The notes beneath the pieces are model-generated. The model was not told where the DNA came from, did not search any database, and worked only from the letters and a program-made list of their open reading frames with translations. A stretch of DNA of 64,000 nt from Nonlabens sp. Hel1_33_55 (lineage in GTDB: Bacteria; Bacteroidota; Bacteroidia; Flavobacteriales; Flavobacteriaceae), in contig NZ_LT627735.1 in assembly GCF_900101765.1 (NCBI RefSeq), positions 434,001 through 498,000 of the forward strand. The letters are read 5' to 3'. Shown here piece by piece: positions 1 through 7,855 of the stretch; within the stretch, counting starts at the first letter, position 1; the number at the start of each line of letters is the position of its first letter. The position numbers and the translations under genes were made by a program.

Positions 1-485
1 ATACCTAACAATATATTCTTGTAATCTGAGCCTGATTTAATAGGAGTGAGCTTGACGTATTGGATTTTTCTTCCCTTTACATTCTGTACGATATCCAATT
101 CCTTGTTATAACCTTTCTGGTAAAACGTCATGATATTGGATGGGTTGATCATCTCACTGCCGTCGTTGTTTTGAGTGGCGATAGTTACCTGCTCATCCTC
201 GCGATTGATGGTATATAATTTTTTACCGTCATACATATAAGTTGTCCCGTTATAGGTCGCGTTATACTTATTACCGCTCAATTTTGCTTCACCTTGGAGA
301 TCTGTGTCAAAGTTGGCTTTGGAGTTTTTTAAATTTCCTTTATAGGTAAAGGTGACGTTGTCATAGCCCTTGTATTTGGCTGCTACTTGATCCAATAATT
401 TAGTTGCTTGACTGGATTGTGCTGTTCCCGCTTTCGGGAAAGCGAAAAATACCAAAACCACTATATATAAATTCTTCATTTTCAT
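1..485 (-). CDS. lolA: LolA-like outer-membrane lipoprotein carrier protein (3' end outside window)
   Basis: Periplasmic chaperone family that ferries lipoproteins from the LolCDE exporter to the outer membrane. The visible N-terminal 161 codons begin with MKMKNLYIVVLVF, a signal peptide ending near TAQ, followed by a beta-rich region (AAKYKGYDNVTFTYKG, then YDGKKLYTINRED) typical of LolA. The gene starts at base 485, directly after the ftsK TAG stop (486-488), so the two are translationally linked; ftsK-lolA order is common in Flavobacteriia. The signal peptide carries a one-mismatch copy of the dispersed palindrome (429-444). The C-terminus lies outside the window. The family call is from general sequence character and gene order, so moderately sure. 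Confidence 0.75.
   Translation of the reverse strand, partial: MKMKNLYIVVLVFFAFPKAGTAQSSQATKLLDQVAAKYKGYDNVTFTYKGNLKNSKANFDTDLQGEAKLSGNKYNATYNGTTYMYDGKKLYTINREDEQVTIATQNNDGSEMINPSNIMTFYQKGYNKELDIVQNVKGRKIQYVKLTPIKSGSDYKNILLG
429..444. repeat. Decayed copy of the 16-bp palindrome (15/16)
   Basis: CGCTTTCGGGAAAGCG, one base from the consensus CGCTTTCGCGAAAGCG. It lies in the lolA signal peptide and encodes AFPKA where intact copies encode AFAKA. Confidence 0.75.
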
Positions 486-2918
486 CTATTTATTCTTTTC
501 TTCATTTAAAAGTACCTCGAGCGCCGCTAGATCTGGAACCAAAACCTGTCTAGCCTTGCTGCCTTCAAAACCTCCAACGATTCCTGCAGCTTCCAACTGG
601 TCAATAATTCTACCAGCACGGTTGTAACCCAACTTCAATTTGCGTTGCAATAAAGAGGCACTACCTTGTTGTGCAATCACGATAATCTCTGCACCTTCAC
701 GGAACTTTGAATCGCGCTCGTCTATACTAATATCAAGACTTGTGCCACCTTCCTCGCCCACGTATTCTGGTAACAAATGAGCGTCTGGATAGGCTTTTTG
801 AGAGCCAATAAAATCAGTAATTTTCTCTACTTCTGGCGTGTCCACAAATGCACATTGAATACGAATAATCTCGTTTCCAGACGTATATAACATGTCACCA
901 CGACCTATCAATTGATCTGCGCCACCGCTATCAAGAATTGTTCTTGAATCCACTTTCTGTTGAACTCTAAAAGAAACACGCGCAGGGAAGTTGGCCTTGA
1001 TCATACCCGTGATTACATTAACTGACGGTCGCTGTGTTGCAATAATCAAGTGAATTCCTATGGCACGAGCTAGTTGCGCGAGTCTTGCGATAGGCGTTTC
1101 TACTTCTTTACCAGCCGTCATAATCAGATCTGCAAACTCATCTACAACGAGTACTATATAAGGAAGGAATTTGTGCCCGTTTGCTGGATTGAGTTTTCTA
1201 GCCTTAAATTTTGTGTTGTATTCCTTGATGTTACGGCACATCGCCTCTTTCAAAATATCATAGCGCTGGTCCATTTCAATACATAAACTATTGAGTGTAT
1301 TGATCACCTTGGAATTGTCAGTAATAATCGCTTCCTCACTATCGGGAAGCTTAGCTAGATAGTGACGTTCAATTTTGTTGAACAGCGTCAATTCTACCTT
1401 TTTCGGATCGACGAGTACGAATTTGACTTCGGCGGGATGTTTTGAGTAGAGTAGTGAGGTAAGCACGGCATTCAATCCAACCGATTTTCCTTGACCCGTA
1501 GCACCAGCCATGAGAAGGTGAGGCATTTTGGCAAGGTCTACTACAAAAGTCTCGTTACTAATTGTCTTCCCAAAAGCGATAGGCAGCGCCATTTCGGCAT
1601 TCTGGAATTTAGGCGATGCGATCACAGATCGCATAGAAACAATGGACGGATTTTGATTGGGAACTTCGATACCTATCGTTCCCTTTCCAGGAATAGGAGC
1701 GATGATACGTATACCTAACGCCGCGAGCGATAATGCAATGTCGTCCTCTAGGTTTTTGATTTTGGAAATACGTACACCAGCCTCGGGAACGATTTCATAA
1801 AGAGTTACAGTAGGGCCAACGGTCGCTGTAATTTTTGCAATTCCAATCTTGTAATTCTTAAGCGTGTCAACGATACGATCTTTATTGGCTTGCAATTCCT
1901 GCTCGTTGATGGTAATCGTTTTTCCTTTTGTGTAATCCTTGAGAAGATCTATTGGTGGGAACTGGTAATTGCTCAATTCTAAAGTTGGATCAAACTCACC
2001 AAAATCTTGCACCAACTTAGACGCCTTATTGTCAAAAACCTCTTCTTCATCAACGGTTTGCTCGATATCCATTCCGATATCGTCGCCATCTCCTGAGGCA
2101 GGAATTGTAGTTACTACTGGTTTGGTTGGCTCAGTTTTGAGGACTGGTTCTGGAATATCTTCCTCCTCGGTATTTTGAATATCATTCAGATCAACGCCTG
2201 AAGTATTGGATTGGCCTTCAATAGTATTTGTTTTCCAATCGGTTTCTTCATCTGTGGCTTCTGTGTTTTCCAGTGGATCAAATCCTTCCTTGACTTGTGC
2301 CGTTGTTCTTTTGAAATAACTGCTCACTTTTTCTGGTGTGACACCTAATCTTAAGGTCAAATAGATCAATGCGAGAAAGGACATTACGATGATGGCACCT
2401 ATAAAACCTATGTAATCCTGCATAAAATCGTTGAGCTCCATGCCTACCATACCGCCAAGTAATGGCAAACTTTCATGAAAGAACCCAAAGAATACAGATA
2501 GCCATAGCATGAGCGGTAGTCCCCAAATCCATAGTAGAGAAATACGCTTTCGCGAAAGCGAAAAAGCTCCACGTTTTGCTGCAAATAAATAAATACCTGT
2601 GATAACTAATAGGATTGCAATGGAAAAGGCAGCAATCCCGAAACCGTCGTATATAAAGACATCACCTAACCATGCACCTAATTTACTCAACCAATTTTGT
2701 GCTTCCAGCTCACGTTCTGTAAGGCGTCCTAGAATGCTCTGATCGCTGCGCCAGATAAGTAGAAAGGAAGTGAAAGACAATAAAAAAATAATGCCCAGTG
2801 CAATCAGGAAAAAACCTACTATAACTTCTTGTAAACGAGATAGTTTAAATGAAGATATAGTGAATGGTTTAGACTGTTTTGAGACTTTCTTTTTAGTGGT
2901 TGATTTTTTGCGGGCCAT
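486..2918 (-). CDS. ftsK: DNA translocase FtsK
   Basis: Septal DNA pump that moves chromosome dimers and termini during division. The 810-residue protein has a basic N-terminus, about four membrane helices (roughly 31-54, 92-112, 128-148, 168-190), an acidic linker (about 200-310) and a RecA-type motor. Walker A GATGQGKS is near 471-478 and Walker B VLVVDEFADL near 588-597. A C-terminal winged-helix gamma domain (about 740-805) normally reads KOPS sites. The linker is short relative to E. coli FtsK but ordinary for Bacteroidota. A palindrome copy at 2545-2560 encodes SLSRKR in the cytoplasmic loop between helices 2 and 3. A -7 box lies just upstream, and lolA follows with no gap. Confidence 0.96.
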   Translation of the reverse strand: MARKKSTTKKKVSKQSKPFTISSFKLSRLQEVIVGFFLIALGIIFLLSFTSFLLIWRSDQSILGRLTERELEAQNWLSKLGAWLGDVFIYDGFGIAAFSIAILLVITGIYLFAAKRGAFSLSRKRISLLWIWGLPLMLWLSVFFGFFHESLPLLGGMVGMELNDFMQDYIGFIGAIIVMSFLALIYLTLRLGVTPEKVSSYFKRTTAQVKEGFDPLENTEATDEETDWKTNTIEGQSNTSGVDLNDIQNTEEEDIPEPVLKTEPTKPVVTTIPASGDGDDIGMDIEQTVDEEEVFDNKASKLVQDFGEFDPTLELSNYQFPPIDLLKDYTKGKTITINEQELQANKDRIVDTLKNYKIGIAKITATVGPTVTLYEIVPEAGVRISKIKNLEDDIALSLAALGIRIIAPIPGKGTIGIEVPNQNPSIVSMRSVIASPKFQNAEMALPIAFGKTISNETFVVDLAKMPHLLMAGATGQGKSVGLNAVLTSLLYSKHPAEVKFVLVDPKKVELTLFNKIERHYLAKLPDSEEAIITDNSKVINTLNSLCIEMDQRYDILKEAMCRNIKEYNTKFKARKLNPANGHKFLPYIVLVVDEFADLIMTAGKEVETPIARLAQLARAIGIHLIIATQRPSVNVITGMIKANFPARVSFRVQQKVDSRTILDSGGADQLIGRGDMLYTSGNEIIRIQCAFVDTPEVEKITDFIGSQKAYPDAHLLPEYVGEEGGTSLDISIDERDSKFREGAEIIVIAQQGSASLLQRKLKLGYNRAGRIIDQLEAAGIVGGFEGSKARQVLVPDLAALEVLLNEEKNK
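2545..2560. repeat. 16-bp palindrome, exact copy, inside ftsK
   Basis: CGCTTTCGCGAAAGCG; read on the minus strand in the LSRKR frame, residues about 120-125 of FtsK, between predicted membrane helices. Confidence 0.97.
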
Positions 2919-2934
2919 ATCAATAGTGAACGAG

Positions 2935-2942
2935 CAAAAATA
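2935..2942 (-). promoter_or_regulatory. Bacteroidota -7 box upstream of ftsK
   Basis: On the minus strand this reads TATTTTTG, matching TAnnTTTG, 16 bases before the ftsK ATG. No clear -33 TTG was found at the usual spacing. Confidence 0.5.
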
Positions 2943-2990
2943 GCAATATTGTATGGTTTCTTTGAGCCACCAGCTCGCTGATTATACAAT

Positions 2991-3371
2991 TTATACTTCC
3001 AGCAAATTCCTGAAATATGGTAGATAGATAATTAAGCCTATGATGGTTGCAATGACAGCTGCAAAGAAGACGGCACCAGCAGCAATATCTTTGATGTGGC
3101 CTATTTTGATATGATAATCAGGATGAATGAAATCTGCTACCGCTTCAATAGCGCTGTTGAGACCTTCTGCAGTAAGTACGAGTCCTATGGCAAGCAATTG
3201 GAACATCCATTGGGTTGCTGTAATTTGGAAATAAAATCCCATGGCAGTCACCACGACAGAAAGAAAAACCTGAACTTTTATGCTAGGTTCGGTTTTAATA
3301 AGGGTTGCGGCTCCATTAAAAGCATAGACACAACCCTTTAATCTTCCTTTTATAAATTTTTCAAATCCCAA
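2991..3371 (-). CDS. dgkA: Diacylglycerol kinase family membrane protein
   Basis: Small integral membrane lipid kinase of the DgkA family, which phosphorylates diacylglycerol or, in many Gram-positives, undecaprenol. The 126 residues contain about three membrane helices (33-48, 53-72, 96-116). The family signature AEGLNSAIE is at 68-76, with Glu69, Asn72 and Glu76 as likely metal or catalytic residues, followed by IKDIAAGAV (93-101). The start codon directly follows the tpx stop, so the two genes share a transcript. The exact lipid substrate cannot be told from sequence. Confidence 0.9.
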   Translation of the reverse strand: MGFEKFIKGRLKGCVYAFNGAATLIKTEPSIKVQVFLSVVVTAMGFYFQITATQWMFQLLAIGLVLTAEGLNSAIEAVADFIHPDYHIKIGHIKDIAAGAVFFAAVIATIIGLIIYLPYFRNLLEV

Positions 3372-3872
3372 TTATAGTAGGGATTTAAGAGCTTCTAGAT
3401 AATCAGGTTCCTGTCCTATCTCTGGTACTTGTTGATTGTAGATGACCTTACCATTTTCATCAACGACCACGACAGCTCTAGAATGAAAGCCTTCAAATGG
3501 TCCATCTTGAATGGTAACACCATAGCTCTCACCGAATTCACCATTCCTGATATCGCTTAAATTCATAACGTTGCTAGTGTCCTCATCCTTAGCAAACCTC
3601 TTCAAGGCAAAAGGTGTATCTCTAGAAACACTGACTACCTGGGTGTTGTCTAATTCTGTAGCTCTTTTATTAAAGTTGCGAACTGAAGTTGCACAAACAT
3701 CAGTATCGATGCTTGGAAATATATTAAATACTACACGGCTACCTTTGAAATCTTCTAAGGTTGCTGTTGAAAGATTATCTTTAAGTAATTTAAAGCCTGG
3801 TGCTTTTGACCCTACTTCTGGAAGTGAGCCTGCAGTATGAATCTCGTTGCCGCCCAATGTAATCGTTGCCAT
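3372..3872 (-). CDS. tpx: Thiol peroxidase Tpx, apparent 1-Cys form
   Basis: Peroxiredoxin-family enzyme that reduces hydroperoxides. I start it at the ATG giving MATITLGGNEI (166 residues), the usual Tpx N-terminus; an upstream in-frame ATG at 3896 adds eight residues. The peroxidatic Cys60 sits in PSIDTDVCATSVRNF. The usual resolving cysteine (E. coli Cys95, in RFCGAEG) is replaced by Ala94 in KRFAKDED, and the cysteine before it (VLCIS) is also absent (VVSVS). The enzyme is therefore probably resolved by an external thiol. It is divergent from oxyR, which fits oxidative-stress control, and is followed directly by dgkA. Confidence 0.93.
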   Translation of the reverse strand: MATITLGGNEIHTAGSLPEVGSKAPGFKLLKDNLSTATLEDFKGSRVVFNIFPSIDTDVCATSVRNFNKRATELDNTQVVSVSRDTPFALKRFAKDEDTSNVMNLSDIRNGEFGESYGVTIQDGPFEGFHSRAVVVVDENGKVIYNQQVPEIGQEPDYLEALKSLL

Positions 3873-4004
3873 CTTTTCTGTTTTTCGGTTGGACACTAAA
3901 TTACCTATGGTAGCGGGCGGTTTAAGTTGGTAAAATGTTAAATAATTTCAGAACGCTTGCTAGATAGGTCATGTAAAGCAATAGAGCAATCGAATAGATT
4001 TAAT

Positions 4005-4012
4005 TAATTTTG
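4005..4012 (+). promoter_or_regulatory. -7 box of oxyR promoter
   Basis: TAATTTTG matches TAnnTTTG, 16 bases upstream of the oxyR ATG at 4028, in the 155-bp tpx/oxyR divergent region. No confident -33 element was seen. Confidence 0.5.
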
Positions 4013-4027
4013 TAGAAAATATCTATC

Positions 4028-4966
4028 ATGACCATCACCCAGCTTAAATATGTTCTCGCGGTTGCTCAACACCAAAATTTCACAAAAGCAGCCAATAAGG
4101 TATTTGTTACGCAACCCACGTTAAGCATGCAAATCCAGAAGCTGGAAGATGAGTTGGATGTTCAGATTTTTGACCGCACTAAAAAGCCCATCGAATTAAC
4201 AGAGACCGGTAAAAAGATCGTTCAGCAGGCTCAGAATATTGTCAATGAGAGCGACCGCATTCAAGATATTGTGGATCAAGAAAAAGGATTTATTGGTGGT
4301 GATTTCAAATTAGGAGTAATACCAACGGTCATGCCTACCTTGTTACCTATGTTCCTGATGAATTTTGTTAATCGTTATCCTAAGGTAAGATTGCGAATAG
4401 AGGAGTTGACTACGGATAATATTATCGACGGTTTATTAGAAGGTTCCATTGACGCTGCCATTGCAGCGACACCGCTAGAAAATGAAGTCATCAAGGAACG
4501 GGTTCTTTATTATGAACCATTCGTTTGTTACGATCCTCGTAATGCAGGTAAGAGTAATGAAAAAATAAAGGTTGAGGATATCAACGTCGATGAGTTATTG
4601 CTGTTGGAAGATGGCCACTGTTTTAAGGACAACGTTCTTAATCTTTGTCGCAGCTCCAAAAAGAAGGATGATGACAAGTTTACATTGGAAAGTGGAAGTT
4701 TTGAGACCATGATCAAGTTGTCTGATGAAGGTCTTGGAATGACGTTGTTACCGTACTTAAATACGTTAGATCTTTCTGAAGTTAAAAAGGAAAACCTTAG
4801 ATTTTTTGAAGAACCTTCACCAGCTAGAGAAGTAAGCCTGATCTATCATAAATCAGAATTAAAACTACAAATAATAGATGCACTTCAATCTGTCATTGCA
4901 GGAGTGATAAAAGGAGCTATTGCATTTAGCAATGTCCAGATCATAAGTCCGTTGTCAAAGAAATAG
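4028..4966 (+). CDS. oxyR: OxyR, peroxide-sensing LysR-type regulator
   Basis: Transcription factor activated by disulfide formation on peroxide exposure. The N-terminal winged helix-turn-helix (about 1-60) has the LysR motif FTKAANKVFVTQPTLSMQIQ. The substrate-binding fold (about 90-300) contains EDGHCFKDNVLNLC with Cys198 and Cys207, the same nine-residue spacing as the E. coli OxyR redox pair Cys199/Cys208. Gene position opposite tpx supports regulation of that peroxidase. The 312-residue length is normal. The redox cysteines make OxyR far more likely than a generic LysR regulator. Confidence 0.93.
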   Translation: MTITQLKYVLAVAQHQNFTKAANKVFVTQPTLSMQIQKLEDELDVQIFDRTKKPIELTETGKKIVQQAQNIVNESDRIQDIVDQEKGFIGGDFKLGVIPTVMPTLLPMFLMNFVNRYPKVRLRIEELTTDNIIDGLLEGSIDAAIAATPLENEVIKERVLYYEPFVCYDPRNAGKSNEKIKVEDINVDELLLLEDGHCFKDNVLNLCRSSKKKDDDKFTLESGSFETMIKLSDEGLGMTLLPYLNTLDLSEVKKENLRFFEEPSPAREVSLIYHKSELKLQIIDALQSVIAGVIKGAIAFSNVQIISPLSKK

Positions 4967-4992
4967 ATAAGGTTTCACTAAATAAAGTTGAC

Positions 4993-5190
4993 CTAAGTAA
5001 AACTAGGTGGCAAACATACTTTCAATTCAGGCTGCATCATGTATAGATTTTTAAGCCAGATATTTAGTTCCTGAATTTCAAAGGGTAGAAGATGCTTTAA
5101 CGCTTTTTCCAGTTCCTTGCAGAAAAGTGTAGGTTCAAAACTTACTTTTTCAAGAATCAAGATGGTATACTCGAACATTGCTCGTGCCAT
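4993..5190 (-). CDS. Small conserved-looking hypothetical protein, 65 residues
   Basis: No function recognised. The peptide (MARAMFEYTILILEKVSF start, then FCKELEKALKHLLPFEIQELNIWL) reads as a compact mixed alpha protein with charged amphipathic helices and two cysteines. An internal Met5 (MFEYTIL) is an alternative start. It is convergent with oxyR and has 164 bases of gene-free DNA upstream. The amino-acid composition is like a real protein, and I believe similar short ORFs occur in other Flavobacteriaceae, but this needs a search. Confidence 0.6.
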   Translation of the reverse strand: MARAMFEYTILILEKVSFEPTLFCKELEKALKHLLPFEIQELNIWLKNLYMMQPELKVCLPPSFT

Positions 5191-5354
5191 AACATTAGAA
5201 TTTTAGAAGCGTAGTTTTATTCAATAAGTGGAATTTTTAACCAACTAAATATAGGGAATGATGTAGTGATTCTCAGAATTCCATTTGTTAATATTTGAAA
5301 TCTGAGAAAGTTAAAATTGCACATAAACACTTCAAATAAATGTATTCCAGTTAA
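5191..5354. other. Gene-free spacer between menA end and the 65-residue gene
   Basis: AT-rich spacer of 164 bases that should contain the promoter of the small minus-strand gene ending at 4993. I saw no clear TAnnTTTG box, hairpin or coding potential. Confidence 0.4.
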
Positions 5355-6371
5355 TTAGCTAATCACCAAAACTGATATAACTGAAAGCAATGCGAGTAAA
5401 AAAGTAGAAAGAGCTACTTTCTTCAATTCAGGATCCAGTAAAACCGACGATGCTGTTTTTTTAACCGTAAATAAATGTGCTATCAATGGGATAAATGCAA
5501 GCACTGGTAAGAATAAAATCCATTGGAAGGATATTCCCAGATTTGCAGCTTCTGTAAATTGGATTAAGAGAAATAGGGTCATCGCAACCAGAGCACTGAT
5601 GATATAAGTATAATGTAGTTTTTTGGACTTCGCTAGCCCTAATTTGACCGGTATGGTATTCTTTCCAGCTTTAAGGTCACTTTTAATGTCTCGCATATTA
5701 TTCAAATTAAGGACTGTGACACTCAAAAGTCCTATGGAGATAGACGGTAGGATTAGTTGCCAGCTCAAAATGGATGTGATTAGATAATAGATGCCTATAA
5801 CACTGACGGGTCCAAAAAATATAAATACAAATACATCACCCAAACCTCGATATCCATAGGCATTATCGCCAACCGTATATTTAATAGCAGCCCATATGGC
5901 CGCAATTCCCAAGCCCAAGAACAGCAAGGAGTCGACTAATTGTTCCAAACCTAAGCTTACATAAATCAGCGCAATGGCACACATAAATGTTAGAATGGAA
6001 GTGATGATGATCACTCGTTTCATTTCCGCGGGCTGTATGATGCCGCTTTGAATGGCTCTCATGGGACCTATGCGTTCGTGATTATCTGTGCCTTTGACGC
6101 CATCGCCATAGTCATTGGCAAAATTGGATAGGATCTGAAATCCTAATGTGGTCAATAATGCTAGAACGGGAATCCACCAGTTGAAAAGTGCATTATATAA
6201 ACTAGAGACAGGTATATTAATAACATTTTCTCCAAAAGCTGATTCAAGTTCCGCTTTCGCGAAAGCGATATCCAGATAAGCATAGGCGCTACCCACAAGA
6301 ATCCCGCTAATGCTCAATGGCAGGGTACGTGGCCTGGCTGCACTGATCCAGGCTTGAGTTTTATTCTTCAA
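5355..6371 (-). CDS. menA: 1,4-dihydroxy-2-naphthoate polyprenyltransferase MenA
   Basis: UbiA-superfamily membrane enzyme that attaches the polyprenyl tail to DHNA in menaquinone synthesis. The 338-residue protein starts ISAARPRTLPLSISGILVGSA and has the prenyl-diphosphate-binding motif NFANDYGDGVKGTD at 83-96. A second Asp-rich motif, NNMRDIKSDLKAGKNT, is near 226-241, and there are about eight or nine membrane helices. The palindrome at 6252-6267 encodes IAFAKA (35-40) in the first extramembrane loop, which looks longer than usual. The gene overlaps the end of holA by four bases. Other menaquinone genes in the window are at 15.6-19.1 and 24.9 kb. Confidence 0.93.
   Translation of the reverse strand: MKNKTQAWISAARPRTLPLSISGILVGSAYAYLDIAFAKAELESAFGENVINIPVSSLYNALFNWWIPVLALLTTLGFQILSNFANDYGDGVKGTDNHERIGPMRAIQSGIIQPAEMKRVIIITSILTFMCAIALIYVSLGLEQLVDSLLFLGLGIAAIWAAIKYTVGDNAYGYRGLGDVFVFIFFGPVSVIGIYYLITSILSWQLILPSISIGLLSVTVLNLNNMRDIKSDLKAGKNTIPVKLGLAKSKKLHYTYIISALVAMTLFLLIQFTEAANLGISFQWILFLPVLAFIPLIAHLFTVKKTASSVLLDPELKKVALSTFLLALLSVISVLVIS
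6252..6267. repeat. 16-bp palindrome, exact copy, inside menA
   Basis: CGCTTTCGCGAAAGCG encoding AFAKA in the loop after the first MenA membrane helix. Confidence 0.97.
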
Positions 6372-7375
6372 GGCGCCATGATTTTAACCATGGTTTCTTT
6401 CAATAGATCTGCGTGTGGCATCTGTATGGCGCCTACACCTTTTGACTTCACGTCCATTTCTCGTATAATCTGTATCGCGCGGCTGCAATATTTCATAGGA
6501 TAATTGCGTACTGCAACCAACACTTCTTGTACGAAAAACGGATTGATACCAGCAGCTCTCGCCACGCTTTTGGGCGATCGATCCTTAAGAGCATGCACTT
6601 TCAAAAGCTGCACAAAAAAACTGTGTAGCTGCGCTGTAGTTAGGACAATGGGATTATCCTTTGGGTTTTCTGCAAAATAATTGATGATGCGGTGCACCTT
6701 GACGGTGTCACGAGTTCCTAATGCTTTGCGCAATTCAAAATTGTTGAAGTCTTTTGAGAAACCTATATTCTCCTCAATAGCCTGTGGAGTAATGGGTTGA
6801 CTTTTATCTTGGACAATGGTCAGTTTTTCAAGCTCATTGCTTATTCTGCTTAGATCATTCCCTATAAATTCCACCAACATTTGTGTCGCCTTAGGCTCTA
6901 TGGAATATCCCAGCTGCTTAAGATGTCCAGTTATCCAATTGGGCATCTGATTATCATATACCGTTTTACTCTCAAAGACAACCCCATTTTTCTTGATGTT
7001 TTTGAAAACCTTGGTACGTCCATCTGGCTTTTTGTATTTGAAATTGAAAACGAGAATTGTGGTAGCAGATGGGTTTTCCATATAGCTTTCCATCTGTGTC
7101 AACTTGGAGCTTAGATGTTGCGCTTCTTTCACGATGATCACTTGATACGGCGCCATCATTGGGAAGCGTTTTGCGCTTTCTATTATCTCATCAACCTTTG
7201 TGTCCTTTCCATATAAAATCATCTGGTTGAATCCTCTTTCTGACTCATCCAGAACGCTGTTCTCAATGGCATCACTTATTTGATCTATGAAGTAAGGTTC
7301 ATCACCATATAAAAAATATACCGGAGAGAATTTTTTAGCCTTGATGTTGGAAAGAATATTATTGAGATCACTCAT
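6368..7375 (-). CDS. holA: DNA polymerase III subunit delta HolA
   Basis: Clamp-loader delta subunit that opens the beta sliding clamp. The 335-residue protein shows the family start VYFLYGDEPYFIDQISDAIE (about 19-38), a P-loop-like but non-ATPase AAA+ fold, and the C-terminal collar domain with FVQLLKVHALKDRSP (about 250). It lies on the minus strand ahead of menA with a four-base overlap, so the two are probably co-transcribed. The divergent partner is the HsdR-N gene at 7409. Confidence 0.93.
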   Translation of the reverse strand: MSDLNNILSNIKAKKFSPVYFLYGDEPYFIDQISDAIENSVLDESERGFNQMILYGKDTKVDEIIESAKRFPMMAPYQVIIVKEAQHLSSKLTQMESYMENPSATTILVFNFKYKKPDGRTKVFKNIKKNGVVFESKTVYDNQMPNWITGHLKQLGYSIEPKATQMLVEFIGNDLSRISNELEKLTIVQDKSQPITPQAIEENIGFSKDFNNFELRKALGTRDTVKVHRIINYFAENPKDNPIVLTTAQLHSFFVQLLKVHALKDRSPKSVARAAGINPFFVQEVLVAVRNYPMKYCSRAIQIIREMDVKSKGVGAIQMPHADLLKETMVKIMAP

Positions 7376-7408
7376 CTAGAGCCGTAACGCTTTTTGTAGT
7401 TTTGTTTT

Positions 7409-7855
7409 ATGAAGGCACTGCGATTGCCGCCTGCAAATTTCAGGGTTAAAAATACTGAAAAAGGGCGTCTCATTTTTGATCCCATACGTAAAAAGTTTGT
7501 CCAGCTGCAACCAGAAGAATGGGTGCGCCAGCATATCATTCATTGGCTCATACATTTCAAAAAGACACCCATCAACCTTATAAATGTTGAGAAACAATTG
7601 ATTATAGCGGGAACTTCTAAACGATATGATATCGTTGTTTACAGGCCTGACGCCAGCATCGAGGTTATTGTAGAATGTAAGGCACCTAGCATTGATATTG
7701 ATCAAACGGTTTTTGACCAGATTGCACGGTACAACCTTGCTGTAAACTCTAGGTTTCTAATGGTCAGTAATGGTATGGAACATTACTTTTGCACTATGGA
7801 TTATGAGCAACAACGTTATAATTTTATAACAGATCTTCCTGAATATAGCTTATGA
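7409..7855 (+). CDS. Solo HsdR N-terminal-type (PD-D/ExK) protein
   Basis: 148-residue protein resembling the nuclease-like N-terminal domain of type I restriction HsdR, without helicase domains or HsdM/HsdS partners nearby. The putative PD-(D/E)XK core is Asp74 (KRYDIVVYRP) and Glu89-Cys90-Lys91 (IVECKAP), followed by a motif with Gln (DQTVFDQIARYN). Such stand-alone genes next to holA are frequent in Bacteroidota; their role is unknown. It overlaps the next gene by four bases (ATGA), implying translation coupling with a glycosyltransferase. Restriction activity is unproven and unlikely without partners. Confidence 0.85.
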   Translation: MKALRLPPANFRVKNTEKGRLIFDPIRKKFVQLQPEEWVRQHIIHWLIHFKKTPINLINVEKQLIIAGTSKRYDIVVYRPDASIEVIVECKAPSIDIDQTVFDQIARYNLAVNSRFLMVSNGMEHYFCTMDYEQQRYNFITDLPEYSL

